Shown here: positions 23,030 through 34,229 of the stretch, piece after piece | How the letters are laid out: every line of letters begins with the position of its first letter | How positions within the stretch are numbered: the stretch's first letter is position 1 | Assembly: GCA_032871835.1 (NCBI GenBank) | Contig: CM065300.1 | Coordinates: 112,527,088-112,591,087, forward strand | Direction of reading: 5' to 3' | DNA from: Dipteronia dyeriana | Lineage: Eukaryota; Streptophyta; Magnoliopsida; Sapindales; Sapindaceae | Length of the DNA: 64,000 nucleotides | The notes under the pieces: model-generated | The model's database searches: none | Told to the model about the DNA's origin: nothing | What the model saw: the letters and a program-made list of their open reading frames with translations, nothing else | Translations under genes and position numbers: made by a program

Positions 23030-25214
23030 AATACCCCCAAACCTATCTTTTGTCAGTCTTCAAGCAAATCTAGGAAAACAAAATTCAAAAGCTAAACCTA
23101 AAAATAAAAATCCTAACTAAGCAACTTTCATAGGGAACACTATAGCATTGAGTGTGTGCTACAAGCTTTAAAAATACCAGTCATCTAAAATGTGTTTCAA
23201 ATATGCCCATATTGAACAATGCATGTAAAAACCAATAAGTAAAGACTAAAGATAAGTCACAAAACTGAATGCATTGCTCAATTTTAATGAAAATCACACA
23301 CTCAAGACGTTCAAGTTTTAAAGACACATTCGCTAAATCTCATATATGTAATTCACCTCGACTCTAATTCTCACAAGATATCACTCATTAATTTCACATA
23401 GAACCTATGTAAATGCACTCATCAAGCATATGCGATAGAAGTTATGCACAAGAAATTTCAACTCTTAATCGCATATGAGTATATATAAGAAAGAACGATT
23501 TATTTATAAGCAAAAGATCTCTTGAAAGAATCAAGCACTATGAACAAGATAAACACATGTTTCACTTATACATTCTTAGCAAGGTTAGCCAGTAGATTAG
23601 TTAGACTTTCTTTAAGGTTGTAATAGGGCCATGGGTAAAGGTTAAGAAAGAATGGGACATTAGGAATTTAAAAACCTAGGACCATACCATGGGAGTCTTC
23701 AACTACCACTACGGCTCTGCTCAAATCTCTTGGTCTTTAATTATTCCTCAGTAAGTTGAATTTTTCCACTTATTACTGTCCAAGTCTTCAAAAATCACCA
23801 TTCTCCTTCATGTCTAACTCCTCTTGAGTGGATACAACCTTGCAATTTATTTGACTTAACTGTACTCAATAACTTCTATTCTCTGATCCTCTTAACACTA
23901 TTTATTTTGGTGGCAACTTTTACTTTTATTTTTATTTTTATTTTTTGGTGCAATAAATAATAGAGAACTAGAGAATTACATAAAAACTCATAATTATCAA
24001 ACTTACACTTTTGGATTGAATGTAGCTCTTCCTTCATTGGCCTCTGAACGACAAATGCACAAAAGTCACATGCAGAACTATCACATCTTCTTCACATTCT
24101 CAAAGCATGATCCCAAGCTATAAGGTATGACTATAATATAGGCTACATGGGTAACAGTTAATATGGTGAAGAAAGAAAAAGGCTTATTAAGTGTTTGGCT
24201 TCAAATAGGGTTATGAAGCACACAATACACGAGTAGGAAATATTTAAGGCATTTTAAAGTAGTTCAAACACACATAGTCTAATCATCACTTCCACTGGTT
24301 CAGCTTACTCAAGATCAAAATTAACATGTGAATTCTTTTAATGATGAATGTTCTATAATGCTTAATGTACAACCTATAGAGATCAAATCTAATGATAAGA
24401 ACCTATGTGTGTTTAGGAGTAGCAACAAAGAACCCTCATATGATATTTATGTACGCTTTTTTGCTTGGTGAACTCACAAAGGTAGTCTCCATTATTAATC
24501 ATAGCAATCCAACTAAGCTACCGATCCACTATCACATCAAAAGCATGTCATAAATTTTTTTAAAATGTAATGCACTACTTTAGGTGGCAAGAAGTTAGTG
24601 TAAACTCAGTGACTAATGCATATTATCTCTTGGGCACAAATCAAAGCATAATATCATGGATCACACCCTCAAACCTAAACTCAACATTGTCCCCAATGTT
24701 GAAAAGTGAGAAAGACGGGAGTGGAAAAATAATTTTATGACCAAATTTAAGAAAAAGAAATACTAATAATACTAAAATCCAAATCAAAGCACATAGTCAT
24801 GAAGAAAATAAAAAGGAAAAGAATCAAAATTAAAACGAACATAGTTGAAAAGAAAATTAAAGGAAAATGAGACAAGAAAAAGAAAGAAAAGACATATCCT
24901 CTAAAGTCCTCCATCTTCATCTGAAATGTGCTGAATCTCTGTATCCTGGTCAGAATCACGATCACACTATTGCGGCTCCATAAGTGCTCCCAATCCAAAA
25001 CTAGGCTGATCATACCAAGAACTGCATCTTGCCTGAAACTCTAGTGGGGATATGGAGGCTGGAAACGTACACTTCCATTGTCAGCCATAAAAAACCGGCT
25101 AACCATCGACCACAGTTCACTAATACTTGCCTCAACTTTGTCAAAATGTGTGTTCAATCGCCCCTCCAGTGCACTGAATTAACCATCCATGTGGTCCCAT
25201 AGACCCTAAAACAA
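23030..25214 (-). other. 3' non-coding region of the Athila-like element
   Basis: This region lies between the extra ORF and the 3' LTR. It contains the polypurine tract at 23030-23043, a long AT-rich stretch without frames, and a near-perfect palindrome CAACATTGTCCCCAATGTTG at 24682-24701. An AGGTTTGAGGG tract follows the palindrome (24668-24678). A similar palindrome followed by a polypurine tract is, as I recall, common in Athila-related elements. Open frames here (for example 24747-25013) are hydrophobic low-complexity chance frames. Confidence 0.6.
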
Positions 25215-26200
25215 AGAATCAAAATATGTATCTCCTAGTTGAGCGATCACTGTCTGAGGGGTCGGATGAACCTCCTGCTAAGCATCAGGAATCTGATCGA
25301 CAACCTCCATCTACAATTGTTCATTTCTCATCTGGACTACCTGAGCCTCTCGGGCGACATTGCCTCTCTCCATATTGGCCTATAATAGGTAAGCCTCGAT
25401 CGTTACTCATCTTGTTCCACACTGTCAAGACCAACACACTAGGCACCTGCTCCTCTAATCCTGCATCCACTGGGACACCTGCCAATCTGTAAAAAGCTGT
25501 AATCAAGCTTGGAAATACCATAGACGAACCATCCTCATAACCACTGTGGTAAATAGCCTAAAAACTCACACAACCAATATTAATCGGATGACCAGTCACA
25601 AGGTGATGTAGTAGTCGGGCGGGCTCAAAGAATACTCAATACGATTCTACGTAGGCCATAAGGAGTATGATATGAAGATGTTCCAAAATGCAGCATCTAC
25701 TCTCAAAACCCTCTGATACAGGCGAACCATCTGGTTCCACTCCGCCTGGCTATCCATCCTAAGTACAGCAGCCAGCCTCTCTAGACACTTATCAATGCCG
25801 TCAATCGTATCTGTCCCAATGTAATTGTTGACTTGCACATCTAGGGAAGCAAAATACTGGTTAATTACATTCGGCGAGATAGGGACTTCAACCCCTTGGA
25901 CGTAGGCCCTCCATTGAGAAATCTCTCTGGAATCATACTAGCATAAAACTCGGCCACTATGCTCTTATTGGGCTTTGTAGGCCTCTGAACAAATCCTACC
26001 CACTAGCGGGTAGCTACAACCTCTAGCAAAAATGTCTCAACTAAACTGGGCACATCAATGCCCTTCTCCACAATCCAAGGTCTCCTTTGAAACTTCAACA
26101 CTCGATCCCGAAAGTCTTTATTCTAAGCCAGGCGTGGGAGAGCAGGCCCTTTTCCTCTGGAGTCTACTCTAGGTCTTTTGTTTAGATTGGTTCGGACCAT
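25215..26200 (-). pseudogene. Extra ORF in env position, plant transposon protein domain
   Basis: The minus-strand ATG at 26200 starts a protein with a basic KRPRVDSRGKG tract. In shifting frames, it goes on to read RPWIVEKGIDVP, SIVAEFYASMIPERF, EVPISPNVINQYFASLDV (about 25900) and SSMVFPSLITAFYRLAGVPV (about 25480). These blocks resemble the putative plant transposon protein domain (Transposase_32-like, PF20167-like), found in the ORF between pol and 3' LTR of several plant retroelements. At least two in-frame TAG stops and several frameshifts show it is dead. No convincing transmembrane segment or fusion peptide supports a true envelope. A second member of the domain family is at 50780-51467. 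Confidence 0.65.
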
Positions 26201-26790
26201 CTACACATAGAAACCAAGCAAACAAAACTAAAATAAACAGAGTTTATATAAATTTTGGCAGCAGTTTGACTTAATTTTTGACCAAATTTCCAAATAATCA
26301 CATCATTCTCAAATAACACCTTCCAAGTATCCGATAAGCCAAATAAATCCAATTCAACACAATGGAATCACATTAAGCATGTATGCACCAAAATCCAACC
26401 CTTTTTTTTTAAATAACCCTAGAATTCAAAATTTCAAGCAAAACCAAGTGAAAATTCTATCAAATCGACTTAATCATATAAAATACATCATTCTAAACAA
26501 GCCCATCAATTAGTTATGCAAGAAATTTGAATGAGAACAATAAATCACCACAAATCCCTTTATTCCTTAACAGTTCGAAATTCAACTTGTAACCAAATTT
26601 AAAACCTATAAACTAAGCATCATGAAAAATATCAACTCATCATAAAAAACCATTAATCAATTAGCCATGAATTTAGAATTAAAACACTCAATTACCACAA
26701 ACTTCTTTCGAACACACATATATGAAAACCTAGAACAAATAATGCCCAAGAATAAAATAAATTCATGAAAGAAGTAAAAGTTAGGCATAC
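26201..26790 (-). other. Candidate intron in the leader of the extra ORF
   Basis: On the minus strand, CAAG|GTATGC at 26791/26790 gives a good donor. A T-rich tract ending TATGTGTAG|ATG at 26201/26200 gives an acceptor placed directly before the extra ORF's start codon. The 590-base interval is AT-rich and has no frame, as expected of a plant intron. Confidence 0.5.
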
Positions 26791-26940
26791 CTTGAATCCT
26801 TGAAGAAGATTTTGGAAGATTAGAAGAAAGTTTGTGGGAGAAAAAAATGAAAAGAAATAAGAGGGGAGAAGAAGAAGTTGTTGTGTGTGAGAGAACAAAA
26901 ATTGGAAAGAAACTAACCAGACCGTGTTCTTATATAGTGC
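26791..26940 (-). promoter_or_regulatory. Candidate internal promoter and leader of the extra ORF
   Basis: TATATAAG lies at 26936-26929 on the minus strand. About 30 bases on begins a CT-rich leader (26900-26800) with CACACACAAC and CTTCTTCTTCTCCCC. It ends in a consensus splice donor. The layout mirrors the element's own LTR, where CCTATATATACTT precedes an ACACACACA, CAAC-rich leader near 31500. It may therefore be a diverged LTR captured inside the element rather than a new promoter. Confidence 0.5.
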
Positions 26941-27329
26941 ACAAAACTAAACCCTACAGTTGTCTAGGTCACTTATCTGGACAGCGGTCTGGGCCGTGGT
27001 GTTGCCTATTTTTTCCATTCTGCAACAGTGATTCCCAATGGTGACTTACTATGATGGTTGTTATGAGGACAAGTTTTTAAAGATCAGTAAACGCTGCATG
27101 ATACTCCAGTGGACTCTTGCTTGTTGATCCGCGGTGTGGACAATGCACCTCTAGAGCGGTCGTCCCTGTGGAAGTCTATAGTCGATCATTGCTTTGAGTA
27201 CCGCGGCCTAGACCGGTGCCTAGGAAGTGGTCTGGCCAGCGGTATCCGATAGAAATTGTTTTCCAGATCTGATCTGCACAGCTCAGATGCACACATTAAA
27301 AACTTATTTTCTTGTCTTTAAAAACTTCA

Positions 27330-27537
27330 AGATACCCCCAAACCTGAATTTAACATAGTCTCCAAAATAAGTTCAAAACTAATAATATGACAACGTTCAA
27401 TTCTAGTTACAATGGCAACTGAGACACACACTAATTATGACTCAAAAAGAAAGCAAAATAAAATAAAAACTCAAACCTGAGTGGGTTGCCTCCCACCAAG
27501 CGCTTTATTTAACATCTAGGCGAGCTGTATGTTAGCT
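27330..27537 (-). other. Post-coding motif region with second polypurine-like tract
   Basis: On the minus strand, immediately after the zinc-knuckle frame, comes AAGCGCTTGGTGGGAGGCAA (27507-27488) continuing into CCCAC. I recognise this as a motif found after the pol region of many Athila-type elements. Further on is a tract GGAGACTATGTTAAATTCAG followed by GTTTGGGGGTAT, closely similar to the palindrome/polypurine block at 24668-24701. Confidence 0.5.
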
Positions 27538-28200
27538 CTACGGCTCTGATGGGGAAGCAATAATCACATATTCATCACCAATTTTCTTCAGCCTGACAGT
27601 TCCACCGCTCTTAACTTTTTTGAGTTCATTCTTTTGGATCCATACTTTCTTCACATCCGTATGATTCATTCTTCTTTGTTTGCATTGTCTCATATACTCG
27701 TAGCACCTTGGTCGAATGTGACCCCTCCTATTACAAAAATGACAAACTGGGATAAATCTATGAATGTTACTTCTCTGGTAGGTGACATTCAATGGTCGAG
27801 CTTGCTTCCTTATGTTTCTTCTTCTTTCTTTTGGAATTGGATCTCTCTTTTGGGTGATGGAATCACTCGACTCATCATTCTTTCCTTCCATAGCCCTTGA
27901 TTTGATTTCTTGCTCCGCCCTTACTAACTTTGCATTATTTTCAAGATCTTTAATCTTCATAATTTCTAGGGATTTCTCCCTCTGTTCGATTTCAACCTTC
28001 ATCAGCCTCATCCGTTGGGTATACTCATCTTTGAGTTCTTCAATTTCTTAGGAAAGTTCTGCACTTTTTCTTAATGATGATTCTTTTTATTCCAGTAACT
28101 TAGTGATCTTTGTTATCCGGTCAAAATTGAGAGTGACAACCATTTGTTTATCTTTTTTAAGCTGCTTGATTATGCTCTCATTACTTGAGCAATCATGTTG
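27538..28200 (-). pseudogene. Coiled coil plus zinc knuckle segment
   Basis: The frame from about 28200 downward reads as a charged coiled coil, with heptad-like E/K/L residues around 28060-27900 and two stops upstream of 28011. A zinc knuckle of the form CX2CX4HX4C follows, read from residues CHFCNRRGHIRPRC at 27744-27703. Next come WIQKNELKK and a lysine-rich tail to the stop at 27538. A retroviral-type knuckle normally ends gag and precedes protease; here it lies downstream of the protease-like domain. The HFC..GHIRPRC spelling resembles gags of SIRE-type copia elements, so this could be a captured piece. That origin is inference. Confidence 0.6.
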
Positions 28201-30359
28201 GATTGGTGAGATCTTGCCTCTTTTGAGAGTGGGAATTTATTCTAGAGAAACTCTTGGTTCTACTGCTTCCACATTGAAACAATCAAAAGCACCTACCGGA
28301 TGTTTTAAAGATTCAAAAACATCTACATTGATCATCTCATCAAGCAACATCATGGAGACCTTCCCATTATGCACATCTATGATAGCCTTCGTGGTTGACA
28401 TGAATGGTCTTTCGAGAAAAATCGATAAGTCAGTCGCACTAATGCCTTCTTCCTCTATATCCAGTATGATAAAATATGTAGGTATAATAAGCTTGCCAAC
28501 TTGGACTAGGACATCTTCCACAATTCCACGATGATACCTAATTGATCGATCTGCAAGTGACAGCTCCATGTTGATTGGTTTAAGATCACCTAACCATATC
28601 TCCTTGTATACAACATATGGCATCAAATAAATTCTCGCTTCTAGATCCAGTGTGGCTCTCTTTTTTCTTTTTTCTCCTACTGTGATGGTGATATTGAAAC
28701 TTCTAGGATCTTTGAGTTTTGGGGATAACTTCTTTTGGAGTACTGCATCTACTTCATCTGGAATTAGTTCCTTCTCGTGAGAACCAATCTTTCTATTTGT
28801 TGAATTGAGATCCTTGAAGTACCTTGCATAGGTTAGCATCTTATGAATCTCCTTCATGGTTTGCAGACTAACACTGTCATTCGACAAGATGTTATAAATC
28901 TCCTTGAATGTTTGGTTTAGATTGTTCCTTTGAACTCTGGCTAGAAAAGGAACTGGGAGAACATAAGGATTTGGAGATTTGTGAATTTTAGACGTATCTT
29001 TGATGTTTTTCACTTTAAGCTCTTTATCTTTTCGTGATTCACTATGGAATTTTCCTGGTTCACTCATTTGCTTAGCTTCAACCAGTTGCCCGATTTGCCT
29101 TTCCATCTTCCTCAATGAAGCATCAATGTTTTGAAATCTGATGTTATGATCTTGTTGGGAGTCTTAAAACTGTTTTTCTTGCTGAATCATTCTTTGATCC
29201 ATACTTTTTATAAATTGCTTCAATGTATCTTCTAAGGACAGGTTCACGGGATGAGATACAGGATTATACTGAGCACCGGAGTTATATTGTCCCCGGCCAT
29301 AATTGTTGTTGTTTTCCCATTGATTCCCGGTGCTTTGATTGTTAGTCCAAGAGAAGTTTGGATGATTTCTCCACCCCGAATTGTAAGTATTTGAAAAAGG
29401 ATCATTCTGAGGTCTCAAATTGTATTTATTCATGGCTTGCACTTCTTCCTTGTCATTAGGTCCATGACCTCTTACTTGAAACGCTTCCTCACCATACCCC
29501 GGTTGCTCTTCTCTTATTTGTCCCACCTGATAGACAAGTAACTTGATAGACTTTTTCATTTGTGGCATTTGCATTGAGTTCCCGACATTAGCATCTACTT
29601 CATAAATTCCCTTCCTTCTTCTAGAACCCTTCTCTCGAAAAATTTTGGCAAGCTTTTCGAAGATAGGTTGCAAATCTTTCGGAGTCTTGTCAATCATGGA
29701 TCCTTCATATGCATTATTCATCAAGACCGTTTTGACATCATTTAGTCTATCATAGAACCATTGAAAAAGTTGGTGAATTTGATATATGTGGTGAGGACAA
29801 TAAAAAAAAGCATCTTGTAACGCTCCCAGGCTTAATATCTCATATTCCCCTTGGAAGAAATTAGTGATCTTTGACCTGATCTCACTGGTTTTCTGAGAAG
29901 AATAGAATTGGTCAGTAAGCTTCTCTACTGTTGTCAACGAAGCTAGAGGCAAAGTCAAAAGCCATGTATTCTCCTTTTCCTTGAGAGCATGTGGAATACA
30001 CCTCATACGTAACTGGTTTTTGGTCACTCTACTGTTTGGAAAAAGTTGAATTGCTGCACAGAACTCTTTGGGAATTTAAGCATATCTTCATTCAGTAGCC
30101 CATGGAAGGTGAGTAGCAAATTGTAGTGAAAACTTTTCAGCTCATAGTTCCTTGCTACCTTCTCTAGTGCAATGCACAAGGGGTGATTATCAACAATGGG
30201 TCTGTTGTAATCCTTCATGGTTTTTATGGGGATAGTTGGTGGATCCAGAACTTGCTGGATGTTATGATTTTCATCGTCTGCCATTGCTCTTTGTCCAATA
30301 CGATCAATTTTATCGTTCAACGGTAGTAGTTCTCCTTGCATTGATCTTCTACCTTGCAT
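28201..30359 (-). pseudogene. Athila-like gag and protease-like domain
   Basis: Three minus-strand frames join with small shifts: 30359-30024, 30027-29164 and 29115-28237. The first two give the large Athila-type gag, with DNHPLCIALEKVARNYELKS, an LPLASLTTVEKLTDQF-like helix region, and a Q/N-rich NNQSTGNQWENNNNYGRG tail near 29340. The third begins with PYVLPVPFLARVQ and MLTYARYFKDL. It continues as the retropepsin-like domain LKDPRSFNITITVG..., where the usual CDLGASINLMP active-site block reads LDLEARIYLMP (about 28650-28615). LSLADRSIRYHRGIVEDVLV follows. Loss of the D-x-G-A motif means no active protease. The frame ends at a stop near 28237, and no reverse transcriptase follows. Confidence 0.8.
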
Positions 30360-30514
30360 TCACTGTTGATACCTAAAACAAAAGACAGACATACAGTAAA
30401 CTATAAAAAGAAAAGAAAATAAAACTAAAACTAAAATCTAAAAATTAATGACTCGACTACCTAACTAACTAAATCTATTAGCTACAAACTAAAACTAGAA
30501 TTGACAAAAAATTC

Positions 30515-30544
30515 AACAAGTCCCCGGCAACGGCTCTAAAAACT
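30515..30544 (-). other. Primer-binding site region of the Athila-like element
   Basis: Just inside the 5' LTR, the minus strand reads GAGCCGTTGCCGGGGACTT. Athila-lineage elements carry TGGCGCCGTTGCCGGGGA here, so this is a slightly mutated Athila-type primer-binding site. Confidence 0.75.
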
Positions 30545-31907
30545 TGATTGGTGTAAAAACCATTGTTATAAAACAATACTCGCAAGTGCACGAATCAGAA
30601 TCATACAGTGGCAAGTAAGGATTGTTCCCACGAAGATTTGAGATTTAATGGTTGAAATCTAATTCTAATTAAAGCAAAACAAAAAATAACCAAGAGATTG
30701 TTGAAGATTGAATTAAAGCTTAAACTAAATTAAACTAAATTAAGAAAGCAATTGAAAATATTGGGTTGTGGTCAAGAGTAAGAAAGCACTAGGTCATCAA
30801 TGATTCTCAATTATGAACACTCAATGTTTGGAATTAGTTTATAAACAAGATTCAATCAATTGAAGGGTTCATTCTTTATCTTTAATGTGACTATTACAGT
30901 ATGACGACGGAATGAGTGATGAATTCCCAACCACTATTCACCTCTGGTCTAGGGTGTGAACAATGATCGGAAACCCAATAAGCATAAGAAATTAGAACCA
31001 AAATCTATACTTTGCTTGGCCTATGCTAAAGATAAAATTCATTCATTCAAAAGAACATTAATCAATGTTAGGTTTGGTCTAGACTCCCTAATTATCATAT
31101 AGTCTTTACCCTAAAATCATGCAAAATAATCATTCACCCTTGGTCTATGGTGTGAATAATTATTAAAACCAATGAAGATTAAGCAATTAAGAATAATGAA
31201 AAAACCAAGAATTGAATTGATGAAATAATATTATTAATCCAAACATGAGCATTCATAAAATGTTCACATTGATTCCCTAGTTACAGGTTTAGTTACACAT
31301 CACGGAATTAAAAGTAGAAGAAAAAGAGAAGATAGAACCTATTGAATACTTCAAGTCTTTAATTGAAATCTTCTTAATCTTCGATCTTCTATTGTGCAAA
31401 AGTGATTGAGAGATTTGTGTTGTGATGTTTGCATAAGAAAATAATGGTTGAGGAGGCTAGAATGTGTGTGTGTCTCAGAAAATATTATAATAAGTATATA
31501 TAGGTCCTCTCCAAATTAGGGTTCAGAATTCCCTGTAAAACCAGGAATACGCACGACTGCACGTTGCCCTCTCTAGTCGTTCGTGTGGCGTCGACCGCTG
31601 TGGAGACAGGTACTTAGACACGATATAGACTGAGGCTGTGAAAGATGGCACGGGTGGACTTCTCCGTTGGATATGCCGCGGTGGAGGCTCTGCTTGGGCA
31701 GTGACCTACGCAACGGTAACTGACAGAATCGCTCAATATATTCTTGCTAAACTTCATTCTTTGCAATTATCACCAAACACCTCATAACCAAATAGAGTCA
31801 CCTATACACGCTTAACAAACAAGTTAAATAACCTAAATTACTCAAGAGACAGGCTTATTACATAGGAAATAAGGGAGAAATATATATATATATATATAAA
31901 CTGATCA
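30545..31907 (-). mobile_element. 5' LTR of the Athila-like element
   Basis: 1363 bases, direct repeat of 21617-23029. A TATA-like CCTATATATACTT on the minus strand near 31503 precedes the presumed R region. It lacks about 50 bases that the other LTR has near 22625-22675. It contains an AT microsatellite at 31881-31898. Confidence 0.9.
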
Positions 31908-31912
31908 CTGGA
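31908..31912. repeat. Target-site duplication CTGGA (right)
   Basis: Second copy of the 5-base duplication flanking the Athila-like element. Confidence 0.9.
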
Positions 31913-32880
31913 CGGATGAGACTCATATACCAAATTGGTCTTGGATTGATATTGTAGAACTTGGGTACCAGGTAGGTGTCGTGATACCTAGATACTATAT
32001 ATGAGATATCGTGGTACCGGTTCTCCTTGATACCAGGTCAAAGGTATGATGTGGCATAGGCCCTTCCCAGATTATCATATCGATATCTTCTGGTACCTAG
32101 GAACTAGTCCTGATCCAGATCTTACTAGTTATCAGCTCGATGGAAAATTCTCTTTTGGTCCCTCATCAAAAGAGGCTGTTAACAGCTTGGTTCTCCTTCT
32201 CCAGCATTTCTATTAACCGAAAAGTTGTTGAGGGGTGAATTTTGAATTAACACTCTTAAACCGCGACATGGTAGGTCACAGTTGGAGAAGTACCACTTGG
32301 TACCAGTAGATTCTTCAGTTAAGGCTTTTTTGATACATTAGGCAATGGTGAACTCGTGCTAGTCGACAAGTAGAAATGAAGAGATGTCTATATTTTTTTC
32401 TAGTTGAAAAGTGGATGAAATCTATATTCCCTCTCCAAAAAGAGTCATATTATGTTTATAGGTCCCAATTCTTGTTGTTCATTCCTCACAATCCGGTCAA
32501 TCAATGGTGATAATTAGCAATCATAAGGACCCTGATTTGACATTGACGGAGGTCGTATTCAAATGCAGGAATTAACCCTTGGACTAAGTAAATAGCTTCC
32601 ATTTTGATAGTATTCGATGAAGTTGATTGTTTCCATTAATGGCACTTGTGAATGATGGGAGAAGTCAACTTTCTCTTCTTCTAATTAGGGGGTACTATAG
32701 GCTTCATCCTTTTAGACATGGTCTTGTTCTAGGTTGGCTTATTGGTGTATCGGTTCCTACTTCCTGGGTGGTTATTTCTTTGACATGTTGGAACCTTTCT
32801 GCTATCGTTTCCCATGATGGGTGGATGGGTGATACTTGGCGGAACTGTCCTGGATAGGTACTACGATCCTGACAAGAAAC
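31913..32880. other. Unassigned sequence, pre-insertion host of the Athila-like element
   Basis: Contains several copies of GGTACC/GATACC with AGG (31975-32100, 32300), but no frame that can be assigned. A weak + strand frame across the insertion point reads on from 21580 into 31913-32000, which hints at an old coding remnant. The identity is unknown; leader or LTR of the gypsy element at 19901-21347 is one possibility. Confidence 0.4.
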
Positions 32881-32884
32881 TGTT

Positions 32885-34175
32885 AGCCAAATTGAAGATT
32901 TTCCGAGTCCTATTTTCAAAGGGTATTATTCTTTAGAAGAAGCTGAATAAGAATTAAACTTGTTTTTGCAAAATCAAGATGGGTTTGAACCTATTATAGA
33001 TTTCAATGGTATCACTTATGATAGAAACCAAGGTAAAAGTTTTATGAATCATTTTAGAAATCTAAATAAAACTAAAAATAGAATTTCTGAAGAATTAGAA
33101 AATTGCAAAAATGACATGAGTAATCTTATGAACAACTTACAAGCTCAAAATACAGTACTAAAGCTAGATCTATAAAAAGCTAAACAGTTAATTGAACAGC
33201 TTCAAAAAATAGAGAAATAGGAAGAATTAAAAAGGAAAAAAGAAAAAGAAAAAGTTACTAAAGAAGAAATTTCAAAGAAACCCCTTGATCATATAAATAT
33301 TACCCTAATAAGGTACCAAGCAAAAAATACTTATAAAGCGGTAGAAAAACTACCTAATGATATAAAGCATGGCATTTTTTGTCACGCCAGAGATTATAAT
33401 CTGAAGTCTTTTTTTAAAAATACAAAAGTTTCTTTCTCTAAGTATAGGATTACCTACTGGTGTGACTACCCTATTACATAAGAAAAATATAAATCAAAAA
33501 GTTTTTTTCAAATTCATTTCAGTTCACATTCATCTGGATGTATTTCCAATGAATTTTGAAGTTCCTGATCTTCGTCAAGTTGGTATTTAAGAACTTTTCA
33601 GTTATGGGATCATTGATGTAATCGTTGCTTCAAACATTCTAAGGATCTCATTTCTTCCTGAAAAACTCCAACAATCCATTAGGATGTTTAAAGGAAAGAA
33701 AGGTTTTTACCGAGTTATCGATTATATACCATGTGAATGGATCATAAGTCAGTCCTGCAAAATGACCAGTTATCTTCCAGCTTATCACTATACAATGATA
33801 GTGCCTCAAAATGTTCCTGTTCAAGTCATGCATGAAGAAAATCTTCTGATAGATTGTCAGGATCTATGTCCTGAATATCTTCAAAGATATAGAGCTTAAA
33901 AATATTTTCTTTGTGTAAATTCAAGCAGGCCTAAGTTGATAGAGCAAACTCCTCACATGTCAATTTTTATCTGAAATAATGATATCTGGTTCAAGTACCC
34001 TATCTCATAGGTTTTTCTCAGCCCTGAAACTGATGATTTCTTGAGAGAAATACAAGAAGAATAAGCACTCAAGCTAGGAGAACCATTTTTATAAAAAGAA
34101 GAATTTTGTGATTTCGATGATGAAGCTTATCATAATCTAGACACAAGCTCTTTTCAACAATAGTATTAAGATAAA
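32885..34175 (+). pseudogene. Degenerate ORF of a pararetrovirus-like element
   Basis: A + strand frame from about 32885 runs with several stops to about 33540, and a second frame carries on to about 33900. The first part has a short aromatic, Gly/Glu-rich block near 32900-32930 reminiscent of the viroplasmin-type N-terminal fold. A Lys/Glu/Asn-rich coiled coil follows at about 33050-33270. Every stop seen there (for example near 33174 and 33220) is a TAA or TAG that one C-to-T change could have made from CAA or CAG. What lies downstream fits the order seen in Caulimoviridae: last ORF, intergenic promoter, tRNA-Met site. No reverse transcriptase is present, so assignment to this family is tentative. 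Confidence 0.4.
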
Positions 34176-34229
34176 AAGTAGCTTCAAAAGCAGTTGTCCA
34201 AAAGTATCGGCAAAAGAAAACAAGATAAA

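Larger units (their letters stand above)
21617..31907 (-). mobile_element. Complete Athila-like Ty3-gypsy element, non-autonomous
   Basis: A 10.3 kb element in minus orientation, bounded by two direct LTRs (21617-23029 and 30545-31907) and a perfect CTGGA duplication. Reading on the minus strand, the order is: 5' LTR, primer-binding site resembling the GCCGTTGCCGGGGA of Athila elements, gag, protease-like domain, coiled coil with zinc knuckle, a non-coding stretch with a GGGAGGCAACCCA motif, an internal promoter with an intron, an extra ORF in the env position, a palindromic CATTGTCCCCAATG motif, polypurine tract and 3' LTR. No reverse transcriptase, RNase H or integrase could be found, so it would have depended on a relative. 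The LTRs differ by many substitutions and at least one gap of about 50 bases, so the insertion is not recent. Confidence 0.9.
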
